Shown: positions 1-6,736 of the stretch, piece after piece | How the letters are laid out: each line of letters starts with the position of its first letter | Position numbering within the stretch: position 1 is the first letter of the stretch | Assembly (NCBI GenBank): GCA_938002705.1 | Contig: CALLAG010000299.1 | Span: 1 to 12,190, forward strand | DNA length: 12,190 nt | Reading direction: 5' to 3' | Origin: an uncultured Saprospiraceae bacterium | GTDB taxonomy: Bacteria; Bacteroidota; Bacteroidia; Chitinophagales; Saprospiraceae | The notes under the pieces: model-generated | What the model saw: only the letters and a program-made list of their open reading frames with translations | What the model was told of the DNA's origin: nothing | Databases searched by the model: none | Translations under genes and position numbers: made by a program

Positions 1-1
1 G

Positions 2-541
2 CCTGCTGGCTTATGGAATGAGGTAACTGGCGGCGGAGGTGGCAGCACAGCTAAGTATATCCAAGATGAAGGAGACAAAAACTATAGAAGAAGCCTATAC
101 ACTTTCTGGAAGCGGACTGTGCCTCCACCTAACATGATGCTTTTTGATTCTCCGACAAGAGACTTCTGTAATGTCAAAAGAGAGAATACAAGTACCCCAC
201 TACAAGCACTTGTGCTTATGAATGATCCCCAGTACTTAGAAGCATCAAAAGCACTTGCCTACAGAGCCATACATAATAGCGAGACAGACAAGAAGGATAT
301 CATACAGTACATGTTTACCCTAGCGACTTCTCGACCTGCAGAAGAGACAGAGCTTATGACACTAACAGAACTATACGATACAGAATATAATCGCTATGAG
401 GATAATCCTGAGGAGGCAATAGCATTACTTAATAATGGTCAAGAAATCGCCGACAGCAATATAGACCAGACCGTATTAGCAGCATATACTTATGTCGCTA
501 ATACAATCTTTAATCTAGACGAAACAATTAGAAAATCTTAG
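2..541 (+). CDS. DUF1553 (PSD1) protein, C-terminal part
   Basis: The reading frame is open from the left edge of the window and ends in TAG, giving 179 residues of the C-terminal end; the true start lies outside, so the GTG at 119 is internal. The family hallmark is plain: PAGLWNEVT near the start, then YRRSLYTFWKRTVPPPNMM, LFDSPTRDFC, and KRENTSTPLQALVLMNDP followed by YLEASKALA. In this family DUF1553 usually sits behind a DUF1549 domain and often an N-terminal cytochrome c domain (PSCyt1-PSCyt2-PSD1); that upstream part cannot be seen here. These proteins are exported and thought to work in envelope redox or polymer degradation, but no reaction is firmly established. The next gene, DUF1501, starts one base after the stop, the usual partner order, which implies co-transcription and translational coupling. 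The family call is firm; the role is open. Confidence 0.93.
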   Translation, partial: PAGLWNEVTGGGGGSTAKYIQDEGDKNYRRSLYTFWKRTVPPPNMMLFDSPTRDFCNVKRENTSTPLQALVLMNDPQYLEASKALAYRAIHNSETDKKDIIQYMFTLATSRPAEETELMTLTELYDTEYNRYEDNPEEAIALLNNGQEIADSNIDQTVLAAYTYVANTIFNLDETIRKS

Positions 542-542
542 T

Positions 543-2027
543 ATGAAAAATCCAGTAGACGAAAGATCATACCTACTTAACAGAAGAGCATTCTTATCTA
601 AAAGTAGTATCGGCATAGGCGCAGCTGCATTAAGTAGTATTCTTGGTGCAGGACTTATAGGAGGCTGTAACTCTAACTCAAATCCTGCCGAGATGCTGGC
701 ATCTAATTCTAGTGCCCTTAAGCATCTCCATTTTGCCCCAAAGGCCAAAAGAGTTATCTACTTATTCCAAAGTGGCGGACCGTCACAGCTAGAACTCTTT
801 GACTATAAACCCCTGTTAAAAAAACTAAGAGGACAAGAGCTACCAGAAGAAATAAGAGGTGGCCAGAGACTGACTGGTATGACATCAGGACAGACCTCCT
901 TCCCACTCACTAACTCACTCTACGGCTTTAATCAATATGGGCAGAGTGGGATGTGGATGAGCGACTTACTCCCTTATACATCTAAGGTCGTAGACAACAT
1001 CTGCATGATCAAGTCCATGTATACGGAAGCTATTAACCATGATCCCGCGGTGACTTTTTTTCAGACAGGATCACAACAGCCAGGAAGGCCAGCGATAGGT
1101 TCGTGGTTAAGTTATGGCTTGGGATCCGAGAACAAGAACTTGCCTGGATTCTGCGTACTCTTATCGCGTGGTACAGGCCGACCATTTGGACAACCCTTAT
1201 ATTCGCGGTTATGGGGTAATGGCTTCTTACACTCCCTACATCAGGGCGTACAATTCCGATCAGGAAAAGACCCCGTACTCTATCTTAATGATCCTAAAGG
1301 TATGTCTAAAGTCAGCAGAAGAAACATGCTGGACAAAGTCGCTGAGCTAAATCAAAAACAATATGAAGAGTTAGGTGATCCAGAAATCCAGAGCCGGATA
1401 TCACAATATGAGATGGCATACAAAATGCAAACATCCGTGCCAGGCCTGATGGATATATCTAAGGAGCCAGATCATATATACAAAATGTACGGACCAGAAT
1501 CTACACAACCGGGCACATTTGCATCTAACTGCCTCCTGGCGAGAAGACTGGCAGAACAAGACGTCAGATTCATACAGCTCTACCATATGGGCTGGGATAC
1601 GCATGACAACTTACCGTCAGCGATTAAGAATCAAGCTCGCGATGTAGATCAAGCCTCAGCGGCACTGATCATGGACCTTAAGCAGAGAGGTATGCTCGAT
1701 GATACATTAGTTATATGGGGTGGAGAATTTGGACGAACAAATTACTCTCAGGGCCTACTCACTGACACTAACTACGGCAGAGATCACCACCCACGATGCT
1801 TCACCATATGGATGGCTGGCGGAGGGGTCAAGCCTGGTATGGTATATGGCGAGACAGATGATTATGGTTATAATATAACTAAGGACCCTGTCCATGTCCA
1901 TGACTTCCAAGCGACTATGCTGCATCTATTAGGTGTAGATCATGAGAAGTTAACATATAAGCATCAGGGAAGAAGATTCCGACTTACGGATGTACACGGT
2001 AAGGTCATGCATGATCTATTAGCCTAA
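543..2027 (+). CDS. DUF1501 family protein, Tat-exported, possible lipoprotein
   Basis: A 494-residue member of the DUF1501 family, which has an alkaline-phosphatase/sulfatase-like fold and is nearly always coded next to DUF1553 proteins. The N-terminus has a twin-arginine signal (R14-R15 in NRRAFLSK, then a hydrophobic run), followed by LIGGC with C42 as a possible lipidation site, so export is folded and the product may be membrane-anchored. Family motifs follow in order: LFQSGGPSQLELFDYKP, then EAINHDPA (H166, D167), GWDTHDN (350-356), GGEFGRT (393-399) and GRDHHPR (D414, H415, H416), then HVHDFQATMLHLLG. The Asp/His residues resemble metal ligands of the alkaline phosphatase superfamily. 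The C-terminus GRRFRLTD is also typical. Full length. It lies one base after the DUF1553 gene and 27 bases before the NHL gene. The enzymatic substrate is unknown; sulfatase or phosphatase activity is only inferred from the fold. Confidence 0.93.
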   Translation: MKNPVDERSYLLNRRAFLSKSSIGIGAAALSSILGAGLIGGCNSNSNPAEMLASNSSALKHLHFAPKAKRVIYLFQSGGPSQLELFDYKPLLKKLRGQELPEEIRGGQRLTGMTSGQTSFPLTNSLYGFNQYGQSGMWMSDLLPYTSKVVDNICMIKSMYTEAINHDPAVTFFQTGSQQPGRPAIGSWLSYGLGSENKNLPGFCVLLSRGTGRPFGQPLYSRLWGNGFLHSLHQGVQFRSGKDPVLYLNDPKGMSKVSRRNMLDKVAELNQKQYEELGDPEIQSRISQYEMAYKMQTSVPGLMDISKEPDHIYKMYGPESTQPGTFASNCLLARRLAEQDVRFIQLYHMGWDTHDNLPSAIKNQARDVDQASAALIMDLKQRGMLDDTLVIWGGEFGRTNYSQGLLTDTNYGRDHHPRCFTIWMAGGGVKPGMVYGETDDYGYNITKDPVHVHDFQATMLHLLGVDHEKLTYKHQGRRFRLTDVHGKVMHDLLA

Positions 2028-2054
2028 TAATCATAATCGACAGACGCCCTTATA

Positions 2055-3086
2055 ATGATTAGAAGAAAATTCATCACCGACCTTAGCTTAATGACTCTTG
2101 CCGGATTTGCGAGTAACAACTTACTGGGTTCTAATGTCGAGGATTATAAAGATGTCATCATAGGTCATAATTCGCATAGATACAAAGTAGATCTTAACTG
2201 GGGAGCTCTGGACAGTAAGCAATTTCCTGTCAATGACTGTCATGAGATGGTGCAAGACTCCCAAGGCAGAATTGTCTTACTTACTAATCATACTCAGAAT
2301 AATGTCATCATCTATGACAAGAAAGGAGAACTTATAGAAGTGTGGGGAACAGAATATCCAGGAGCACATGGGCTTACGCTAAATGTAGAAGATGGTCAAG
2401 ACATTCTATACATAGCTGATAATCAAAGACACGAGATTATCAAAACAACGATAGATGGTAAGCTTATCAAAAAATTTCCCTGTCCCGATATCAAAGAGTA
2501 CAAAGAAGATAATCAATACATACCTACAGAAACAGCTATAGCTAATAACGGTGACGTGTACGTAGCTGATGGATACGGACTACAGCACATATTACATTAC
2601 AATTCTGATGGACAATTGCTCAATGTATTTGGAGGCCGAGGAGATGGGCCAGAACATTTTGATAATGCTCATGGCATATGTATAGACAATCGTTCTGGAG
2701 AGGAGACATTACTGATTACTGCACGTACGCAGAATAAGCTAAAACGATTCTCTATGGACGGACAACTTATCAATGTCATCGACCTACCTGGCGCCTATAT
2801 ATGTAGGCCAGTCATACATGGTGACGATCTATATATGGCTACAATCTGGTCGGGAGATGGTAAGCCCAATACGGGATTCGTCTCTATATTAGATAAAAAC
2901 GATATACTGATCTCTGCACCAGGCGGAAGCACTCCGACGTATACGGATGGCCAGTTACAGAGCATGTATCAGACCATGAAGATATTCCAGCACCCACACG
3001 ATGTATGCATCGATGATGACGAAAATCTCTACGTAGCACAATGGAATTCTGGTAAATCATATCCTATAAAACTATATAGAGTATGA
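2055..3086 (+). CDS. Exported NHL-repeat six-bladed beta-propeller protein
   Basis: A 343-residue protein that begins MIRRKFITDLSLMTLAGF, a Tat-like signal (R3-R4-K5-F6 then a hydrophobic stretch), so it should be exported folded, like its DUF1501 neighbour. The rest is a run of NHL-type blades. Recurring pieces of the form D-x-x-G-x-Ilv-x-V and HG-x-x-x-Dn can be seen: PGAHGLTLN, LYIADNQRHEIIKTTIDGKLI, VYVADGYGLQHILHYNSDGQLL, NVFGGRGDGPEHFDNAHGICID, RTQNKLKRFSMDGQLINVI and PHDVCIDDDENLYVAQWNSG. Related propellers include peptidylglycine lyase-like and SMP-30-like proteins, but no catalytic set can be assigned here. Its stop codon overlaps the next start (ATGA), so it is translationally coupled to the lipoprotein gene. 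It is probably a periplasmic binding or scaffold subunit of the operon's complex; the ligand is unknown. Confidence 0.88.
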   Translation: MIRRKFITDLSLMTLAGFASNNLLGSNVEDYKDVIIGHNSHRYKVDLNWGALDSKQFPVNDCHEMVQDSQGRIVLLTNHTQNNVIIYDKKGELIEVWGTEYPGAHGLTLNVEDGQDILYIADNQRHEIIKTTIDGKLIKKFPCPDIKEYKEDNQYIPTETAIANNGDVYVADGYGLQHILHYNSDGQLLNVFGGRGDGPEHFDNAHGICIDNRSGEETLLITARTQNKLKRFSMDGQLINVIDLPGAYICRPVIHGDDLYMATIWSGDGKPNTGFVSILDKNDILISAPGGSTPTYTDGQLQSMYQTMKIFQHPHDVCIDDDENLYVAQWNSGKSYPIKLYRV

Positions 3087-3946
3087 TAAAATCAATATAT
3101 GCAATCACAATTGTCATCATAGCGATGACTCTCATAGGCTGTTCTACTAAGAAGTCAGCAGCTACAAAAGAACTTAATAATCCCGCTGAAAAATTAAAAA
3201 CCCACCAAGAAGTCGATATCGATTTCCTTCAAGAAAATAATGTACAATTAGCCAAGCCACAGCTTATGATTGATTCTATATTATTTAAAAAATCAGCAAC
3301 TATAACTATAGGCTTAGATCTGGAAGATGTGATTATAAGATATACTATAAATGGTGGTACACCACATTTATACAGTCATCCTATACAGATAATGGAAACT
3401 GCTGTACTCACTATAACAGCAGAGAAATCTGGATATAAGTCAAGTGCAATATCAGATATCCAAATCATTAAAGTACCTAATAAAAAAATAAATGCGACAG
3501 TAACCCTTGCTCAGAATCCTAGCGAAAACTACCCCGGCAATGGTGCTCAATCATTAATGGATTTAGAACAAGGGACACTTAACTTTAAAGAAAATAATGA
3601 GTGGCTTGGTTTTCAGAATGATGAGATAGATGTCAACATCAGCTTTAATGATCCAACTAGATTAAAGTCTCTCTATTGTTCCTTACTCATAGACCACGGA
3701 GCTTGGATCTTCCAACCAAAAGAAATCCAAATCTGGAATAAAGATCAGATGGTAGGAAATAAAACCTTCCTTACTCCTATTAAGCAAATGGATGCAGCCT
3801 TAAAAATTATACCTATAGATATACTTGAGGGCACATACTCTGATCTTATTGTAAGAATAATAAATAGAGACAGCATACCCCATTGGCATCCAGGTGCTGG
3901 CACCCCACCCTGGTTATTCATAGACGAAATCATAGTAACATGGTAG
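3083..3946 (+). CDS. Lipoprotein with chitobiase/hexosaminidase C-terminal-like and discoidin-like domains
   Basis: A 287-residue lipoprotein: the signal ends in LIGC with C20 as the lipidated residue and S21 after it. After a linker, residues about 59-130 form a small beta-sandwich of the chitobiase/beta-hexosaminidase C-terminal type (CHB_HEX_C_1), recognised by RYTINGGTP at 86-94. Residues about 145-287 resemble a discoidin (F5/8 type C)-like sandwich: YPGNGAQSLMDL from 150, WLGF, and HWHPGAGTPPWLFIDEIIV near the end. The whole mature part matches the C-terminal quarter of the next gene product, so the two are paralogues. Such modules usually bind carbohydrate or pack against a catalytic domain, but no catalytic domain is present. 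Start and stop overlap both neighbours (ATGA upstream, 7 bases downstream). I infer a surface or periplasmic glycan-binding or docking subunit. Confidence 0.85.
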   Translation: MIKSIYAITIVIIAMTLIGCSTKKSAATKELNNPAEKLKTHQEVDIDFLQENNVQLAKPQLMIDSILFKKSATITIGLDLEDVIIRYTINGGTPHLYSHPIQIMETAVLTITAEKSGYKSSAISDIQIIKVPNKKINATVTLAQNPSENYPGNGAQSLMDLEQGTLNFKENNEWLGFQNDEIDVNISFNDPTRLKSLYCSLLIDHGAWIFQPKEIQIWNKDQMVGNKTFLTPIKQMDAALKIIPIDILEGTYSDLIVRIINRDSIPHWHPGAGTPPWLFIDEIIVTW

Positions 3947-5991
3947 CAGAGATATTAGGAAGATTTCATCCACTGATCGTACACATGCCTGTAGGTATGC
4001 TTATACTGGCATTCTTAATAGAGCTCGCCAGTAAGACATCCAGATATGCTCAGCTAAGATCGGCCCTACCATTCGTCTTACAAGTTACAGTGCTGACTTC
4101 ACTGTTTGCATTTCTTACCGGGTGGATTATGCCTAAGGAAGGAGATTTTGATGAGCAACTCATAAGCCTGCATCTGTGGTCTGCTGCGAGCATGACGATC
4201 ACCAGTATCCTCTTGTGTTATCTCGTATATCAGAAGCAAGGGATAGGTAGAAAGTTATACTTCCCCACTTTTGTAGTCGCTATGATCCTACTTACAGTTA
4301 CGGGACATTTCGGTGGAAGTCTCACTCACGGAGAAGGGCACCTCACTAAGCCTTTGACCAAAAAAACTAAAGTCATCGTCACTGACGTGAATCAACTAGC
4401 CATATACCCAGATCTTATAGTTCCTATACTTAAGAAGAAGTGCTACAGCTGTCATAATGAAGGAAAGAAAAAAGGAGAGCTCATCATGACGACAATAACA
4501 GATCTGATGACAGGCGGCACACAAGGCCCTATAATCGTCAGTGGAGATGTATCCAATAGTACACTGATACAGAGAGTACACCTACCAGAAGATGACGAAG
4601 AGCATATGCCCCCTAAGGGAAAAGCTCAACTCACTAATAATGAAGTCAAACTCATAGAATGGTGGATCAGTAACGGAGCAGATCCCGCATCAAAAGTAGC
4701 GGACATAGAACAAGGACAAGAAATCAAAGAAATACTCAAAGGTTATGAGCAAGGAACCAGTCAGTTAGATGGTAGTAAGTTAGATATCATTCCTGCCGCA
4801 GAGATTGCTGCGCTGGCTGAACAGCATATTACCGTTGTTCCAGAATCTAAGAGTAGCCCTTTCGCTTTTGCAGGATTCCAGAGAGACACCATGATCGCTT
4901 CTAGTAAACTAAAAAAACTAAAAAACTACGCAGAAAACATCACAGAAATCGATCTATCATTTACTAATATGAATGATGATATGATGTCACAGCTTCGTAG
5001 ATATAAGAATCTACAGAAACTCAAGCTACAGAATACTCAAGTCAGCTCAGAAGGACTCAGGCATTTAGAAGAACTACAACATCTCACTCTCATTAATCTA
5101 TACGGCACACAAGTAGATGATAAAGCATTCTCGTATCTGAAGAAGATACCTGCACTTACAAGTATATATCTATGGCAATCTAAGGTTACAGACCAAGGCG
5201 TAGAGGCATTCCGAGAAGAGAAACCACTCATCCAAGTCAGTTACAAAATAGATCAGTCACTATTCGGTGATGCAAGACTTAAGCCACCTACTATCACTGC
5301 AGAGAAAGACGTATTCGAAGATAGCCTCGAAGTAACATTGAGTTTAAATTTTAAAAATGTCGACGTCTTCTACACCTTAGATGGCTCTATACCTGATAGT
5401 ACATCTATGAAATATGACTCTTCATTTCATATAATTAATACCGCTTCTATAAAAGCCATTACTTCTAAGGAAGGATGGCGGACTTCCGAGGTCTCAGAAA
5501 AGGTCTTTGTCAAAGCTGGACATAAAGCTACATCAGCCACACTTGCCAAGCTACCTAACAAAAAATACCCTGGCCAAGGAGCACTATCATTAATAGATCT
5601 ACAAAAAGGGACTGCAAGTTTCTCCGACGAAAGATGGATAGGATATGAAGCTGAGCATATGACTGCAACTCTTGATCTCGGATCTAATAAGCCGATACAT
5701 AATATTGTCGTAGGTGCACTGGAAGATACCGGCAGTTATATCTTTTTCCCTAACTCCATTGAGGTCAAAACTTCTAATGATAATCGTAACTTTTCTCCGA
5801 TTGCAAGATTAGATATCCCGACAAGTACTGCACCCAATTCTGGAGAACTAAGATCATTCTTATTAGAATTCGATGAGACAGCTGCTCGATATATCAAGGT
5901 ACAGATCCGAAGTATCCTTAAGAATCCAGAGTGGCATGCCGCTCCTGGTGCTAAGAACTGGATCTTCATAGATGAGATACTTGTTAACTAA
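3940..5991 (+). CDS. Membrane-bound DUF2231 / cytochrome c / LRR / CHB_HEX fusion protein
   Basis: A 683-residue multidomain protein. I place the start at the ATG at 3940 because the product then begins MVAEILGRFHPLIVHMPVG, the usual start of a DUF2231 domain; an in-frame ATG at 3883 would add 19 residues lying over the previous gene. Residues about 10-127 hold four membrane helices, with His residues (H10, H15, H123 in TGHFGG, H130) that may ligate haem b. A c-type cytochrome domain follows, with CYSCH at 168-172 and a likely axial Met in MPPKG (M223). Residues about 330-430 are leucine-rich repeats (ITEIDLSFTNM, LQKLKLQNTQVS, LTLINLYGTQV, SIYLWQSKVT). Residues about 449-525 are CHB_HEX-like (YTLDGSIP, 478-485) and 527-683 are discoidin-like. 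The start overlaps the upstream stop by 7 bases. The likely role is membrane electron transfer for the operon's exported proteins. Confidence 0.88.
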   Translation: MVAEILGRFHPLIVHMPVGMLILAFLIELASKTSRYAQLRSALPFVLQVTVLTSLFAFLTGWIMPKEGDFDEQLISLHLWSAASMTITSILLCYLVYQKQGIGRKLYFPTFVVAMILLTVTGHFGGSLTHGEGHLTKPLTKKTKVIVTDVNQLAIYPDLIVPILKKKCYSCHNEGKKKGELIMTTITDLMTGGTQGPIIVSGDVSNSTLIQRVHLPEDDEEHMPPKGKAQLTNNEVKLIEWWISNGADPASKVADIEQGQEIKEILKGYEQGTSQLDGSKLDIIPAAEIAALAEQHITVVPESKSSPFAFAGFQRDTMIASSKLKKLKNYAENITEIDLSFTNMNDDMMSQLRRYKNLQKLKLQNTQVSSEGLRHLEELQHLTLINLYGTQVDDKAFSYLKKIPALTSIYLWQSKVTDQGVEAFREEKPLIQVSYKIDQSLFGDARLKPPTITAEKDVFEDSLEVTLSLNFKNVDVFYTLDGSIPDSTSMKYDSSFHIINTASIKAITSKEGWRTSEVSEKVFVKAGHKATSATLAKLPNKKYPGQGALSLIDLQKGTASFSDERWIGYEAEHMTATLDLGSNKPIHNIVVGALEDTGSYIFFPNSIEVKTSNDNRNFSPIARLDIPTSTAPNSGELRSFLLEFDETAARYIKVQIRSILKNPEWHAAPGAKNWIFIDEILVN

Positions 5992-6026
5992 GAAAGATTG
6001 AGTTAAGATTACTTCATATCAGGAAT

Positions 6027-6530
6027 ATGAAATTTAAAATTGTAGCAGAAACTATATATGACTGCACTCTTGAAAGTGCCTTTAAGACACCGATGCTATG
6101 TGATCTGTCAAAAATACATACAGGATATATGTTTATGCCAAAGGTCACACATACTACACATGATGAGAACTGGGGTAAACCAGGATCATCTAAGAAAGTC
6201 TATGTTGATAAGTCACTGACTCAAAATGGTGGATATGCCTCTATGGACAGAGTCCTTGAGCGGGAAGAAAATAAGTATTGGAAAATCCAAGTAGATGATT
6301 TTCAATCATGGGTTTTAGGCTTTCACAAATTTATAGGAGAATGGAAAGTAACAGAAATAGAGAATAATAAAGTCTTGGTAAAATACACATATTGGTTACA
6401 TTCTGATATACCAATTCTATATCCACTTAATTGGATATTTGTTCATTTTTTCTGGAAGTCATATATGAACAAAGTATTAGAAAATGTAAGGCAAATGACT
6501 ATCAATAATGAGCCTTACTTGTATGACTAA
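6027..6530 (+). CDS. SRPBCC (START-like) fold protein
   Basis: A 167-residue protein with no signal peptide that looks like a member of the SRPBCC/polyketide cyclase-dehydrase superfamily, which binds hydrophobic ligands in a helix-grip cavity. Visible support: an opening beta strand KFKIVAETIYDCTLESAFKT of the family type, SSKKVYVDKS, then a run of strands with EWKVTEIENNKVLVKYTYWL, and a final amphipathic helix FFWKSYMNKVLENVRQMTI. Length is normal for the superfamily. It starts 35 bases after the cytochrome gene on the same strand with no terminator between, so it may be the last gene of that operon, although it is cytoplasmic while the others are exported. AGGA at 6021-6024 is too near the start to be a good ribosome site. 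The ligand is unknown. Confidence 0.7.
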   Translation: MKFKIVAETIYDCTLESAFKTPMLCDLSKIHTGYMFMPKVTHTTHDENWGKPGSSKKVYVDKSLTQNGGYASMDRVLEREENKYWKIQVDDFQSWVLGFHKFIGEWKVTEIENNKVLVKYTYWLHSDIPILYPLNWIFVHFFWKSYMNKVLENVRQMTINNEPYLYD

Positions 6531-6736
6531 TTAAGTAAGAATTTAAGTAACATACTCCATATCTATACTCTTTTATCTTACACTATCTGATTGAGCCTCT
6601 CCCTATTGATTTCCCTATAGCCTATTCGTCTTCAGACTAATCTTGTAATATAAGCCTACTCGTACAACACTCATCTGCCCTTATAACTTTCTGGTGTAAT
6701 TATTGCACATAGTAATCAATTAGAAGAGAATGAACC
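6531..6736 (+). promoter_or_regulatory. Pyrimidine-rich intergenic region with a short direct repeat
   Basis: These 206 bases separate the SRPBCC gene from the next gene and have no ORF of note and no clear terminator hairpin. An 11-base repeat, agcctaYtcgt, occurs at 6619-6629 and 6653-6663 (34 bases apart, one mismatch) and could be an operator. TAACTTTC at 6684-6691 matches the Bacteroidota -7 element (TAnnTTTG) at seven of eight bases, but no TTG sits at the right distance upstream. The promoter of the following gene probably lies here. Confidence 0.3.

Noticed and set aside
119..541. A 140-residue gene starting with GTG at 119
   Set aside because: The frame is open upstream to the window edge and the upstream residues match the DUF1553 family, so this is only part of a longer gene.
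515..748. Minus-strand ORF of 77 residues over the DUF1501 start
   Set aside because: It is a shadow of the well-supported plus-strand gene, with no recognisable features; the same holds for other ORFs inside genes (1114-1350, 1401-1604, 3745-3933, 4396-4581, 5037-5231, 5736-5969, 6965-7213, 7303-7500, 10426-10668).
3883..3939. Earlier ATG start for the cytochrome fusion protein
   Set aside because: The 19 added residues overlap the previous gene and do not look like a DUF2231 start; the ATG at 3940 gives the family's usual N-terminus.
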